NCBI GenBank assembly: GCA_945885515.1
Contig: CAMCZA010000003.1
Location: forward strand, 1-51,251
Source of the DNA: Ferrithrix thermotolerans DSM 19514
GTDB lineage: Bacteria > Actinomycetota > Acidimicrobiia > Acidimicrobiales > Ilumatobacteraceae
DNA length: 51,251 nt
Reading direction: 5' to 3'
Shown: in pieces, positions 18,048 to 28,237 of the stretch
Numbering within the stretch: position 1 is the stretch's first letter
Layout: every line of letters begins with the position of its first letter
Position numbers and translations under genes: made by a program
The notes under the pieces: generated by a model
Told to the model about the DNA's origin: nothing
Databases searched by the model: none
The model's input: the letters and a program-made list of their open reading frames with translations, nothing else

Positions 18048-19124
18048 ATGATCAAAATTAAGAAAACCAAACTTGCCACTGTTGGATTAATTGCGTGTGG
18101 CTTGATCGTTGCGAGTTGTGGCGGCAAGTCCGAGCCATCAGCAACTTTGCCTTTAGAACCAGTAATTGAAACGACAATTCCTGAGACGACAACCACGACA
18201 ACAATTCCAGTGGTTCGAAACCCATTGACTGGTGCGCCTGCAGCAGATGAATCAATTCTTAATCGTCCGGCACTTGTCGTCAAGATCGATAATCATCCAC
18301 GAGCCCGTCCACAATGGGGGCTGAATCAAGCGGATATTGTTTTCGAAGAGAATGTCGAGCAACTAACTCGTTTCGCCGCCGTGTTTCATTCGCAAGGCAG
18401 TGACCCAGTTGGGCCAATTCGCAGTGGTCGCCAACAAGACATCGATCTTCTCGGCTCGTTCAATCGTCCGCTGTTTGCATGGAGTGGTGGAAACCAAAAG
18501 GTGACTTCGGCGATTCGCAAGTCATGGCTTGTTGACTTGAGTCATTCGGTCGCCAACGAAAAGGGTGGGTATCGTCGCGAGTCAAGTCGCAATGCGCCGC
18601 ACAATCTAGTTGCAGAAACTACAAAACTTTGGACCCTCGCTCCTGCTGATGCACAGCCACCGGTGCCTCAATTTGAATATCGTGCAGAGAATGAGGCCGT
18701 AACAACTGCCTCAATCGCAGCAGCGGCAGTAAAAATCTCGATGGATGGTGTTGATGTGATGTGGGAGTGGAGTCCAGACCTATTGACATTCCTCCGGTCC
18801 CAAGATGACAAACCGCATGTTGACATGCAAGATGTGCGAATCAACGCACAAAATGTCGTCGTAATATCGGTTGTTTATACAAGGAGTGGCTCTAGCCCAG
18901 TGGCAAAATCAGTTGGTAGTGGTGAAGTATGGATATACACCGCCGGCGTGTTGGTGCAAGGTAGCTGGGAGCGACCTGATCCAGAGTTGCCGTTTATCTT
19001 CAAAGACGTCAAAGGTGAGATTATTAAGTTAACGCCCGGTCGCACTTGGGTTGAAGTGATTCGTGCCAAGTCTGCTGCAAACATTGCTCCAGGTGAGGAT
19101 ATGAAAAAAGTCAAGTACCCCTGA
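18048..19124 (+). CDS. DUF3048-domain lipoprotein (YerB-like)
   Basis: Lipobox 'GLIVASCGGKS', 'PALVVKIDNHPRARPQWGLNQADIVFEENVEQLTRFAAVFHSQGSDPVGPIRSGRQQDI'. Confidence 0.93.
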   Translation: MIKIKKTKLATVGLIACGLIVASCGGKSEPSATLPLEPVIETTIPETTTTTTIPVVRNPLTGAPAADESILNRPALVVKIDNHPRARPQWGLNQADIVFEENVEQLTRFAAVFHSQGSDPVGPIRSGRQQDIDLLGSFNRPLFAWSGGNQKVTSAIRKSWLVDLSHSVANEKGGYRRESSRNAPHNLVAETTKLWTLAPADAQPPVPQFEYRAENEAVTTASIAAAAVKISMDGVDVMWEWSPDLLTFLRSQDDKPHVDMQDVRINAQNVVVISVVYTRSGSSPVAKSVGSGEVWIYTAGVLVQGSWERPDPELPFIFKDVKGEIIKLTPGRTWVEVIRAKSAANIAPGEDMKKVKYP

Positions 19125-19184
19125 TCTAAAGAGTCGTTGGTTCGTTGTGTACGCTGAAATAATCCCGACGATAGAGGTTTGAAC

Positions 19185-20078
19185 ATGGCAAAAACTGAAT
19201 CAAATAAAACTGGGTCAATGGTTGTAAAACGCGGTCTGGCAGAAATGCTTAAGGGCGGCGTGATCATGGATGTTGTTAATGCCGATCAAGCAAAGATTGC
19301 CGAAGACTCGGGTGCCTGCGCAGTCATGGCTCTTGAACGAGTGCCGGCAGATATTCGTCGCGATGGTGGAGTTGCTCGGATGAGCGACCCGGAGATGATT
19401 GAAAAAATTCAAGCAGTTGTCTCCATTCCGGTAATGGCAAAAGCACGCATTGGACATTTTGTTGAAGCCCAAGTTCTTGAATCGCTTGGCGTCGACTTTA
19501 TTGATGAAAGCGAAGTTCTTACCCCCGCTGATGAATCACATCACATTGACAAGTTTGCATTTCAGCCGCCATTCGTGTGCGGCGCGACAAACCTTGGCGA
19601 GGCGTTGCGTCGCATTAGTGAAGGTGCTGCGTTGATTCGTTCAAAAGGCGAAGCAGGCACAGGCAACATCGTTGAAGCCGTGCGCCACCTTAGATCAATC
19701 ATTGGTGATATTCGTAAAATTACACAGGCCGACTCGGCTGAGTTGTTTGAATGGGCCAAGCGCCTTCAAGCACCATTGCCATTAGTGCAAGAAATTGCTG
19801 AAACTGGCTGGCTGCAAGTGCCTTTGTTTTGTGCCGGCGGAATAGCCACACCGAGCGATGCAGCTCTCGCGATGCAACTTGGTGCAGAGGCAGTTTTTGT
19901 TGGATCAGGAATATTCAAGAGCGATGATCCTGCTCCACGAGCCAGGTCAATTGTTGAAGCGACGACACATTTTAGAGATGCCGCAATAATTGCAAAAGTG
20001 AGTCGCAACTTGGGTGCACCGATGACTGGTATCGGAATGGACAACATCGAACAACGCTTCGCTGAGCGTGGTTGGTGA
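19185..20078 (+). CDS. pdxS: Pyridoxal 5'-phosphate synthase lyase subunit
   Basis: '[53 protein letters not shown]'; AGAGG upstream of ATG 19185. Confidence 0.99.
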   Translation: MAKTESNKTGSMVVKRGLAEMLKGGVIMDVVNADQAKIAEDSGACAVMALERVPADIRRDGGVARMSDPEMIEKIQAVVSIPVMAKARIGHFVEAQVLESLGVDFIDESEVLTPADESHHIDKFAFQPPFVCGATNLGEALRRISEGAALIRSKGEAGTGNIVEAVRHLRSIIGDIRKITQADSAELFEWAKRLQAPLPLVQEIAETGWLQVPLFCAGGIATPSDAALAMQLGAEAVFVGSGIFKSDDPAPRARSIVEATTHFRDAAIIAKVSRNLGAPMTGIGMDNIEQRFAERGW

Positions 20079-20096
20079 ACGAAGCGAGGCCTCCTG

Positions 20097-20696
20097 GTGG
20101 TCGCTCGTTCGAAAAAAAGTAAATCAGAATTAACGATTGGTGTTTTAGCCCTGCAAGGGGCGTTTAGCAGCCACGAAGCGGTATTAAATAAAATTGGAGT
20201 TAGTTCGCGACAAGTTCGCACCCCCCAAGATCTCGACGTCGTAGATGCACTTGTGATGCCTGGTGGCGAATCAACAACGATGTCGCAGTTGCTTGAGTCA
20301 GCAGATTTATTTGAGCCGATCAATGCGCGCATCAAAAACCGAATGCCTGTTTTTGGTACTTGTGCAGGAATGATTTTATTGGCAAAGACGATTATCGACG
20401 GTCGCGATGATCAGTTGTCTTTTAATGCGATCGACATAGATGTTCAGCGCAATGCCTATGGGCGACAAATCGATAGTTTTGAGGCAGAAATTGAGATAGA
20501 CGCGCCTGGCGGCAGTTTTCATGGTGTGTTTATCCGCGCCCCGCGAATAGTTTCGCTTGGGTCAGGTGTTACGCCTTTGGCATATTGTGGAGATGATGTA
20601 GTGCTGGCGCAGCAAGACAAAGTTTTGGTGGCTTCATTTCATCCAGAACTAGCAAACGATATTCGACTTCATGAATTATTTTTGGAAGGGGTTTAA
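20097..20696 (+). CDS. pdxT: Pyridoxal 5'-phosphate synthase glutaminase subunit
   Basis: 'IGVLALQGAFSSHEAVL', 'MPGGESTTMSQLL', 'VFGTCAGMILLA'. Confidence 0.98.
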   Translation: MVARSKKSKSELTIGVLALQGAFSSHEAVLNKIGVSSRQVRTPQDLDVVDALVMPGGESTTMSQLLESADLFEPINARIKNRMPVFGTCAGMILLAKTIIDGRDDQLSFNAIDIDVQRNAYGRQIDSFEAEIEIDAPGGSFHGVFIRAPRIVSLGSGVTPLAYCGDDVVLAQQDKVLVASFHPELANDIRLHELFLEGV

Positions 20697-20699
20697 CAA

Positions 20700-21446
20700 A
20701 TGTCTGGTCACTCTAAATGGGCAACGATCAAACACAAAAAAGCGGCAATCGACAAAGTGCGCGGCAAAACATTCGCTAAATTATCGCGACTCTTAGAAGT
20801 TGCTGCACGCGAAGGTGGCGGAGATGTTTCTGTAAACGCTGCACTACGAACAGTTGTGTCAAAGGCAAAAGCTGCGCAAATGACCAACGATGCAATTGAG
20901 CGCGCGATCAAACGTGGCATGGGCGAAACCGACGGAAAAGTTTACGAATCAGTTACCTACGAGGCTTACGCTCCAGGTGGAGTTGCAATGTTGATCGACA
21001 TTCTCACCGATAATCGCAATCGCACGGCCGCCGATGTTCGAATAATTTTTTCGAAACAGGGCGGGTCAATGGCGTCGCCTGGTGCTGTGGGTTGGCAATT
21101 TTCGCGCAAAGGCGTGATCTTGGTTGCCAAGACTGTCAGCGAAGATGATTTGATGTTGGTTGGTCTTGATCACGGATTAGAAGACATCACCGCGGATGAA
21201 GATATGTGGCATGTAACTTGCGACCCGAGTCAGGTCTGGGATCTCAAAACATCTCTCGAAGCGGCAAAAATCGTTGTTAATTCGGCGACCACTACGATGC
21301 TTTCGGCTAACACAGTCGAAGTAAAAGACCCAGATGCGGCCAAAGCGATTCTCAAAATTATGCATGAACTCGACGACAATGACGATGTTCAAGATGTTTA
21401 CGCCAATTTTGATATTTCAGAAAAACTAATGCAGGAAGTTGGATAA
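20700..21446 (+). CDS. yebC: YebC/PmpR family transcriptional/translational regulator
   Basis: 'MSGHSKWATIKHKKAAIDKVRGKTFAKLSRLLEVAAREGG'. Confidence 0.99.
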   Translation: MSGHSKWATIKHKKAAIDKVRGKTFAKLSRLLEVAAREGGGDVSVNAALRTVVSKAKAAQMTNDAIERAIKRGMGETDGKVYESVTYEAYAPGGVAMLIDILTDNRNRTAADVRIIFSKQGGSMASPGAVGWQFSRKGVILVAKTVSEDDLMLVGLDHGLEDITADEDMWHVTCDPSQVWDLKTSLEAAKIVVNSATTTMLSANTVEVKDPDAAKAILKIMHELDDNDDVQDVYANFDISEKLMQEVG

Positions 21447-21448
21447 TC

Positions 21449-21922
21449 ATGTCAAAGTCAGAAATTGTTGTTGGAAGTCAAGCACCAGAGTTCACACTGC
21501 CGAATCAAGATGGCAATGACATCTCGTTGTCGCAGTATCGTGGCAAAACGGTCGTGCTTGTGTTCTATCCGGCCGATGATTCACTTGTGTGTACCAAACA
21601 ACTTTGTTCGTATAACAACGAGCTCACACAATTCACCGACCTCAATGCGCAGGTGTTGGCGATTTCTCAACAAGATGTTGATCACCATCAAAAATTCTCG
21701 AGCAAACATAACTTCAAGTTCCCGTTGTTGGCCGACACCAAAAAAGATGTACTGGCTGCATATGGAGTTCTTGGATTTTTGAACTTGCCAAGACGCAGTG
21801 TTTTTGTTATTAACCCCAACGGAATCGTCAGTTATGTGCACAGGGCCATTGTCGGGGTGTCGTATCGACCGGTCGCCGAATTAGTTGAGGCAATCGCCGA
21901 AGCCCAAGCAGGCGCCCACTAG
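21449..21922 (+). CDS. Peroxiredoxin (AhpC/TSA, Bcp-like)
   Basis: 'GSQAPEFTLPNQDGNDISLSQYRGKTVVLVFYPADDSLVCTKQLCSY'. Confidence 0.93.
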   Translation: MSKSEIVVGSQAPEFTLPNQDGNDISLSQYRGKTVVLVFYPADDSLVCTKQLCSYNNELTQFTDLNAQVLAISQQDVDHHQKFSSKHNFKFPLLADTKKDVLAAYGVLGFLNLPRRSVFVINPNGIVSYVHRAIVGVSYRPVAELVEAIAEAQAGAH

Positions 21923-21932
21923 GCTTGAACAT

Positions 21933-22496
21933 ATGTTCGCCCAGTCAGCTGACACCATAAATCTGACAGGTGAGCCCAAGACTTCAGTCGTTCTCGGAAT
22001 AGACCCTGGTTTAACTCGCTGCGGTTATGCGGTTTTAGAGGTTCGAGGAGCAACTGAGATAGCGATGCGTGCGCTTGGTGTTTTGCGAACGAGTCCAGAC
22101 CAACCATTGCCTCAGCGACTCGCCGAACTGAGCCTAGAAATAGATGAACTTCTTGACGAATATCTGCCGTCTGTTGTTGCAGTTGAACATATCTTTTTTC
22201 AATCGAATGTGCGCACGGCGATGAGTGTTGGTCAAGTTAGTGGGTTGGCCCTAAGTGCTGCTGCGCGACGCGGATTGCAAGTTGCGCAGTACACGCCGAA
22301 CCAGGTCAAACTTGCACTCACTGGTTGGGGAGCAGCCGACAAAGCGCAGGTGCAAAAAATGGTGAAGCAACGACTTGGGCTCAACACAATTCCAAAACCT
22401 GCCGACGCTGCCGATGCTGCGGCGATCGCGTTATGTCATATTGCGTCTAGCCCGCTCGAACAAAAAATCAATAGCGCGAAAGCAAAGTCAGCATGA
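21933..22496 (+). CDS. ruvC: Crossover junction endodeoxyribonuclease RuvC
   Basis: 'VLGIDPGLTRCGYAVL', 'VAVEHIFFQSNVRTAMSVGQ', 'DAADAAAIALCH'. ATG 21933 used instead of upstream in-frame start 21885. Confidence 0.97.
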   Translation: MFAQSADTINLTGEPKTSVVLGIDPGLTRCGYAVLEVRGATEIAMRALGVLRTSPDQPLPQRLAELSLEIDELLDEYLPSVVAVEHIFFQSNVRTAMSVGQVSGLALSAAARRGLQVAQYTPNQVKLALTGWGAADKAQVQKMVKQRLGLNTIPKPADAADAAAIALCHIASSPLEQKINSAKAKSA

Positions 22497-23080
22497 TTGG
22501 TTCATTGCGCGGCACGGTGCTTGAGCGCACCAGCGATTCGACAGTGTTAATAGAGACAAACGGCATCGGATATTTTGTTCATGTCACACCAAGAACACTT
22601 GGAGAACTTGAACCCACGACAACGGCATTCGTTTATATTCATCACCATGTTCGAGAAGATGCACAAACTCTCTATGGCTTTCTTGACCGCGACGAGCGTC
22701 GTTGTTTTGAAATTCTGATTGCGACCCATGGTGTTGGGCCGACAATGGCAATGATGATCTTGGCGACGCATTCGCCCCGTGCTTTAGTTGACATAGTTGC
22801 AGGCTCTGATATTGCTGCATTAACACTCGTTTCGGGTGTCGGCAAAAAAACTGCCGAGCGATTGTTGATTGAACTAAAAAATCGACTTCACCTAAACATC
22901 TTGGATGGGAACAACACGATTAATAGTCCTTCAAGCGTTGGCGATGTGCGGGATGCACTTTCCGGTTTGGGTTATTCAACCGAAGAGATTCGCGATGTTC
23001 TACGAGAAATTTCTGTAAGTAATGATTCTGAGTCGATGTTGCGCGAGGCTCTAAATATGTTGGGTGCTCGTCGTGCGTGA
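22493..23080 (+). CDS. ruvA: Holliday junction branch migration protein RuvA
   Basis: '[31 protein letters not shown]', '[17 protein letters not shown]', '[16 protein letters not shown]'. Confidence 0.98.
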   Translation: MIGSLRGTVLERTSDSTVLIETNGIGYFVHVTPRTLGELEPTTTAFVYIHHHVREDAQTLYGFLDRDERRCFEILIATHGVGPTMAMMILATHSPRALVDIVAGSDIAALTLVSGVGKKTAERLLIELKNRLHLNILDGNNTINSPSSVGDVRDALSGLGYSTEEIRDVLREISVSNDSESMLREALNMLGARRA

Positions 23081-24092
23081 AGAATTCACTGATCCGTCAT
23101 TAACCAACGACCCTAGTGATCATGACGACATTGGGTTGCGACCCAAGGCGTTAGATGATTTCGTTGGTCAACGCGAGTTGAAAGAGCATCTCGGCATCGT
23201 GCTTGAAGCGGCGCGAAAGAGAGAACAATCAGCCGATCATATTTTGTTGGCTGGGCCACCAGGTTTAGGCAAAACCACAATGGCCGGCATCGTGGCAAGC
23301 GAAATGAATGCCAAGATTCACATCACTTCTGGCCCTGCCCTCGAGCGCGCAGGAGATTTGGCTGCAATTCTGACGAAACTTGATGTCAACGATGTTTTGT
23401 TTATTGATGAGATCCATCGGCTGTCGCGCCAAGTTGAAGAGATTCTGTATCCAGCAATGGAAGATTTTCAAATAGATATTGTCGTCGGTAAAGGCGCATC
23501 GGCGTCGTCAATTCGTCTGACTTTGCCTAGGTTTACTTTGATCGGAGCCACGACTCGCACCGGAATGATTACCGGTCCTTTGCGCGACCGGTTCGGTCTC
23601 GTTGCTCGACTTGATTTTTATGAAGTTGATGAACTTGAGTTGATCGTTCAACGCACCGCACGAATTTTAAATGTGCCGATCGACGGTGCTGGTGCCCAAG
23701 AGATTGCTCGCCGTTCGCGCGGAACCCCGCGAATTGCTAACCGTCTCTTGCGTCGGGTACGAGACCATGCTGAAGTTCGTGGTGATGGAAAAGTAACCAA
23801 AGTCAGTGCGCGTCAAGCACTCGAAGTTTTTGGTGTCGATGATTTGGGTCTTGACAAAGTTGACCGAGCGATTTTGTCTGCTCTGTGCCGACAGTTTGGT
23901 GGTGGCCCTGTTGGTCTGTCGACTCTTGCTATTTCGGTAAGCGAGCAAACCGAAACCATCGAAGATGTTTACGAACCGTTTTTAATTCAACAAGGGTTAC
24001 TCGCGCGCACGCCGCGTGGTCGTATTGCGATGCCTGCGGCTTGGCGCCACATTGGCGAAACACCGCCAACAAACGCCCCAGAACTATTCTAA
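23064..24092 (+). CDS. ruvB: Holliday junction branch migration DNA helicase RuvB
   Basis: '[26 protein letters not shown]', '[18 protein letters not shown]'. Alternative GTG start at 23073. Confidence 0.98.
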   Translation: MLVVREEFTDPSLTNDPSDHDDIGLRPKALDDFVGQRELKEHLGIVLEAARKREQSADHILLAGPPGLGKTTMAGIVASEMNAKIHITSGPALERAGDLAAILTKLDVNDVLFIDEIHRLSRQVEEILYPAMEDFQIDIVVGKGASASSIRLTLPRFTLIGATTRTGMITGPLRDRFGLVARLDFYEVDELELIVQRTARILNVPIDGAGAQEIARRSRGTPRIANRLLRRVRDHAEVRGDGKVTKVSARQALEVFGVDDLGLDKVDRAILSALCRQFGGGPVGLSTLAISVSEQTETIEDVYEPFLIQQGLLARTPRGRIAMPAAWRHIGETPPTNAPELF

Positions 24093-24101
24093 AATTTTTT
24101 T

Positions 24102-25118
24102 GTGAGACTTGAGGAATTTGATTATTCGTTGCCCGATGAACTGATTGCTCAGACGCCAATTGAACCGCGAGATTCTGCGCGACTATTAGTAGATCAAGGT
24201 TCGGCTGGTGCGCTTCACAACAAGATGAGAGACTTCGCCGATTTTTGTGTTGCTGGTGATGTTGTTGTAGTCAACGACACAAAAGTGATTCCTGCTCGGC
24301 TGCGCCTTGTTCGACAATCAGGAGGGTCAGCCGAAGTCTTATTGCTTGAACCGCGAGACACTTCGCAAGAAACTTGGGAAGCAATGGTTCGTCCGGCAAA
24401 GCGATTGAAACCTGGCGAGATTTTATTTGCGGCTGACGGCACACCGTTAGTTCAAATCGGCGAACGCACTGAATCTGGTAATACTTTTTCGATCAAACTT
24501 TTACTTGAAGCAAAGACCAGTTCGTCTGAATTGTTGCAACGATTTGGTGAGATGCCTCTGCCGCCATATATAACGACAAAACTTTCGCAAGCAGATCGTT
24601 ATCAAACTGTTTATGCCAATCGTCCGGCATCGGCAGCGGCGCCAACAGCCGGACTTCATTTCACCGACTCGCTTCTCGCTGCATTAAAAATTAAAGGCGT
24701 CAAACTTTTGACGGTTGATCTAACCGTCGGATTAGACACCTTTGCACCCGTGACGCAAAGCGACCCGCGCAATCACCCGATGCATACAGAGTCGTACTGC
24801 GTATCTGCAGAGGTACTTGATCAGTGTCGGCAAGCCAAGCGGGTTATCGCCGTCGGCACAACCGCAACTCGCGCTCTTGAAGCTGCCGCAACAACCGGTG
24901 TCTTGTCTGGTCGAACAAACATTTTCATCTCGCGTGGTTACGAATTTAAGGTTGTAGATCTGCTGTTGACTAATTTTCACATGCCTCGTACGACTTTGTT
25001 GATGCTCGTTGATGCTTTTATCGGCACGCGTTGGAAGTCTCTTTATGCAACGGCGATTCAAGAGCGTTATCGAATGTTGTCCTTTGGTGATGCGATGTTG
25101 CTTGATCGCTCGCTCTAA
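24102..25118 (+). CDS. queA: S-adenosylmethionine:tRNA ribosyltransferase-isomerase
   Basis: 'FDYSLPDELIAQTPIEPRDSARLLV', 'GEMPLPPYI', 'AAPTAGLHFTD'. Confidence 0.98.
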   Translation: MRLEEFDYSLPDELIAQTPIEPRDSARLLVDQGSAGALHNKMRDFADFCVAGDVVVVNDTKVIPARLRLVRQSGGSAEVLLLEPRDTSQETWEAMVRPAKRLKPGEILFAADGTPLVQIGERTESGNTFSIKLLLEAKTSSSELLQRFGEMPLPPYITTKLSQADRYQTVYANRPASAAAPTAGLHFTDSLLAALKIKGVKLLTVDLTVGLDTFAPVTQSDPRNHPMHTESYCVSAEVLDQCRQAKRVIAVGTTATRALEAAATTGVLSGRTNIFISRGYEFKVVDLLLTNFHMPRTTLLMLVDAFIGTRWKSLYATAIQERYRMLSFGDAMLLDRSL

Positions 25119-25161
25119 ACCAATACGATTCGCACAACTTAACTAGATACCGTGAGACGCG

Positions 25162-26280
25162 ATGTTCGCCGTTGAATTTAAAGAAACTGCTCGCGTTGGT
25201 AATGCCCGCACTGGTATCGCCACTACCCATCGTGGCAACTATGACACTCCGTGTTTCATGCCCGTTGGAACGCGTGGAGCAATCAGACATTTGAGTGCAC
25301 AGGATTACGAAGAACTTGGCGCACAAATAGTTTTAGGCAACACCTACCATTTGATGTTGCGTCCAGGTGCACAAGTTGTGGCTGACCTAGGTGGGCTCGG
25401 TGCGTTCGCCGGTTGGAAGGGTTTAACTCTCACAGACTCGGGTGGATTTCAAGTTTTCTCACTCAACCCTGATGTAGATGATGAGGGCGTTTCATTTCGC
25501 TCTACCTACGACGGATCAATGCATCGGTTCACACCGCAATCGGCAGTCAAGACCCAAGAGTTGCTCGGTGCCGACATTCAAATGGTGCTCGATGTTTGCG
25601 CTCCGTTGCCATCTTCCGATGAAGTAATCCGCTTGGCACTTAGACGAACATCTGATTGGGCAATGCAGGCTCGCAATAGCCACACACGCCAAGACCAAAG
25701 TTTGTTTGGAATCGTGCAAGGCGGAATCGACCCTGTGTTGCGACGCGAGAGCGCAAAGATCACGACCGAACTTGATTTCGACGGCTACGGGATCGGCGGT
25801 TTGTCGGTAGGGGAGACTCGCGAAGAAATGCTCGTTGCACTTGAAGCCGCAATTGAGCATTTGCCAAAAAACCGACCGCGATATTTGATGGGTGTTGGTG
25901 ATCCTGCTTCATTGGTTGAAGCGGTGAATCTTGGCGTAGATCAATTTGATTGTGTAATGCAGACAAGAATCGGACGGCACGGCACCGCACTGACTTCGAC
26001 CGGAAAGCTAAACATCACTCGCGCTGAATTCACAACTAGTCAAGACCCAATTGACTCGGCGTGCTCGTGCTCGGTTTGTCAACGACATTCGCGAGGATAC
26101 ATTCGTCATCTGTTTCAGGTCAATGAGCCAACTGCGGCCCGACTCGTATCGTTCCACAACATCGCATTCACGCTCAATTTAATGTCGCAAATGCGAACCG
26201 CAATTGCTAAGGGTAATTTTGCAGAACTTCGTAGATCACTCTTGGCCACATGGGCCGAGCCTGTAAACGCTAAGCCCTAA
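25162..26280 (+). CDS. tgt: Queuine tRNA-ribosyltransferase
   Basis: 'GNTYHLMLRPGAQVVADLGGLGAFAGWKGLTLTDSGGFQVFSL', Zn ligands 'CSCSVCQRHSRGYIRHLF'. Confidence 0.98.
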   Translation: MFAVEFKETARVGNARTGIATTHRGNYDTPCFMPVGTRGAIRHLSAQDYEELGAQIVLGNTYHLMLRPGAQVVADLGGLGAFAGWKGLTLTDSGGFQVFSLNPDVDDEGVSFRSTYDGSMHRFTPQSAVKTQELLGADIQMVLDVCAPLPSSDEVIRLALRRTSDWAMQARNSHTRQDQSLFGIVQGGIDPVLRRESAKITTELDFDGYGIGGLSVGETREEMLVALEAAIEHLPKNRPRYLMGVGDPASLVEAVNLGVDQFDCVMQTRIGRHGTALTSTGKLNITRAEFTTSQDPIDSACSCSVCQRHSRGYIRHLFQVNEPTAARLVSFHNIAFTLNLMSQMRTAIAKGNFAELRRSLLATWAEPVNAKP

Positions 26281-26285
26281 GCCAC

Positions 26286-26291
26286 TAGACT
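26286..26291 (+). promoter_or_regulatory. -10-like TAGACT, leaderless promoter candidate for yajC-secDF
   Basis: TAGACT + 8 nt + ATG 26300. Confidence 0.55.
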
Positions 26292-26299
26292 TGCTCGCT

Positions 26300-26659
26300 A
26301 TGTCTATTACTCTCGCCTCTGCCGTTAACTTTGATGTGTTCTCACTTATTGCTGCCGCCGAAACGACTTCAAACAGCAACCCGATCCTGAGTATGTTGCC
26401 ATTGGTTTTAATTTTCGCAGCAATGTACTTTCTTTTGTTGCGTCCACAACGCAAGCGACAAAAAGCAACTGCCAATTTACAGTCCAGCATCGTCGAGGGT
26501 GACGAGGTAGTTCTTAATTCAGGGATATATGGCTTTGTTTCAGCAACTGAAGATGATTACTTGTGGATCGAAATTGCCGAAAAGGTTGAGGTGAGAGTAA
26601 CGAAGGGCTCAATTGCCCGCAAAGTCTCGGTTTCGACACAAGACAAGCCAGCCGAATAA
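26300..26659 (+). CDS. yajC: Preprotein translocase subunit YajC
   Basis: 'LPLVLIFAAMYFLLLRPQRKRQKATANLQSSIVEGDEVVLNSGIYGFV'. ATG 26300 preferred over TTG 26291. Confidence 0.93.
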   Translation: MSITLASAVNFDVFSLIAAAETTSNSNPILSMLPLVLIFAAMYFLLLRPQRKRQKATANLQSSIVEGDEVVLNSGIYGFVSATEDDYLWIEIAEKVEVRVTKGSIARKVSVSTQDKPAE

Positions 26660-26713
26660 CTAGTTAATCAAGTTACTAAAACGGATCGATGAGCATAAAA
26701 GTGTTGAGCAAAA

Positions 26714-28237
26714 ATGAATAAAAGACGTCAAATCATTTCCTTGGTTTTGTTAATTGTGATTGTGATGGGTGCATTCTCGGCGAACTTGATTGCTGGAAAT
26801 AGACCAGCACTTGGTCTCGACCTGCAAGGCGGAGCCTCGGTCACTTTGCAACCCGAAGGCGATTACGACGCAACAGGATTAGATGTCGCCGTTGAGATTA
26901 TTCGTTCGCGAGTTGACTCAATCGGTGTTGCTGAACCTGAGATTATTTTGCAAGGCGACACGGTAATCGTCAATTTGCCGGGTGTCAAAGATCAACAGCA
27001 AGCACTTGACATAATTGGTCGCACGGGAGAATTGCTGTTGCGACCAGTCCTGCAAACTGGAATGCTCAATCAGGACCCGAGTACGACAATTGCTGGCAGC
27101 ACTCCACCTGACTCAACTACGGATACGGTTCCAGTTGCTGGTGGTCCAGGAAGCTCACGTCGCGCAACTGCGACTACTACTACTACAACTACTGCGACTA
27201 ATACTGCGACGACAATTGCTCCTGTCGATGCTGCACCAAAAGTTGAACTCGGCGATGACCCAAATGATCCAACTCAAACTGTCTTGTTGCTCGACAAGAA
27301 TCAAATTGCATATGTGGTTGGGCCAGCAGGGGCTACGGGAAATGTTTTTAAAAACGACGCGCGTGCCGATGTTCAAACTGGTGAGTGGACAGTTGTCGTA
27401 AGCCTGCAAAGCGGCCCTGACGGCGATGTGCTGTGGAACAAACTTGCTGCAGCATGTTTCAACAGAACAGAGGTTTGTCCAACTGGACAGTTAGCAATGG
27501 TGCTTGACGGCACCGTAATCTCGGCACCATCTGTCAACGAACCAGAGTTCACTGGCGGCAGCGTGCAGATCAGCGGATCATTTACACCAGAAGAAGCGCG
27601 TGACTTGGCAAAGATTCTTGAGTTCGGTGCAGTACCAGTTCGTTTTGCTGTCTCGCAAGCGCAAACTGTTTCGGCCACACTTGGATCAGATTCGCTTCGC
27701 GCGGCGATAATTTCGGGTTTGGTTGGCATTTTGCTTGTCGTTGCCCTGCTTTTGGCTTATTACCGATTGATGGCAGTTTTTGTCCTGGCTGGAATGACAA
27801 TCTCGATTGCATTTTTATGGACTCTGATTTCACTGCTATCTCGGACAAATGGTTTGGCACTGTCGCTTTCGGGCGTCGCTGGCATCATCGTTTCTATCGG
27901 CATTGCTGTTGACTCGTACATTGTTTTCTTTGAGCGAATTAAAGATGAAATTCGTTTTGGCAAGACCCTAAAAAATTCGGCAATCAGAAGTTTCGAATCT
28001 GCTTGGCGCACAATTGTGGCTGCCGACACTGTTTCATTTATTGCAGCGATTGTGCTTTGGTATCTAACGGTCGGATCAGTGCGAGGGTTTGCATTTTTCC
28101 TCGGTATCTCCGCACTCACCGACATTCTTGTCACATATTTTTTTACCCGCAACGCTGTGTTGCTATTCGCTCGGTCAAAGCGCGTTCAAGGACGCATGGT
28201 TCTTGGCATTCAAACCGTTAAGCCCGAGGTGCTCTAA
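26714..28237 (+). CDS. secD: Protein translocase subunit SecD
   Basis: 'PALGLDLQGGASVTLQPEG', 'ARDLAKILEFGAVPV', SecD/F TM domain. Confidence 0.97.
   Translation: MNKRRQIISLVLLIVIVMGAFSANLIAGNRPALGLDLQGGASVTLQPEGDYDATGLDVAVEIIRSRVDSIGVAEPEIILQGDTVIVNLPGVKDQQQALDIIGRTGELLLRPVLQTGMLNQDPSTTIAGSTPPDSTTDTVPVAGGPGSSRRATATTTTTTTATNTATTIAPVDAAPKVELGDDPNDPTQTVLLLDKNQIAYVVGPAGATGNVFKNDARADVQTGEWTVVVSLQSGPDGDVLWNKLAAACFNRTEVCPTGQLAMVLDGTVISAPSVNEPEFTGGSVQISGSFTPEEARDLAKILEFGAVPVRFAVSQAQTVSATLGSDSLRAAIISGLVGILLVVALLLAYYRLMAVFVLAGMTISIAFLWTLISLLSRTNGLALSLSGVAGIIVSIGIAVDSYIVFFERIKDEIRFGKTLKNSAIRSFESAWRTIVAADTVSFIAAIVLWYLTVGSVRGFAFFLGISALTDILVTYFFTRNAVLLFARSKRVQGRMVLGIQTVKPEVL
27165..27213 (+). repeat. ACT-rich trinucleotide low-complexity tract inside secD
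   Basis: actgcgactactactactacaactactgcgactaatactgcgacg encodes ATATTTTTTTATNTATT. Confidence 0.8.

Noticed and set aside
24090-24101. TAAAATTTTTTT between ruvB and queA as an intrinsic terminator
   Set aside because: Only a weak 4-bp AGAA/TTCT stem precedes the T-run, and TAAAAT fits better as a -10 box for queA.
26657-26666. TAACTAGTTA 10-bp palindrome after yajC
   Set aside because: Includes the yajC stop codon, no second copy noticed nearby and no clear relation to secD start; likely incidental.
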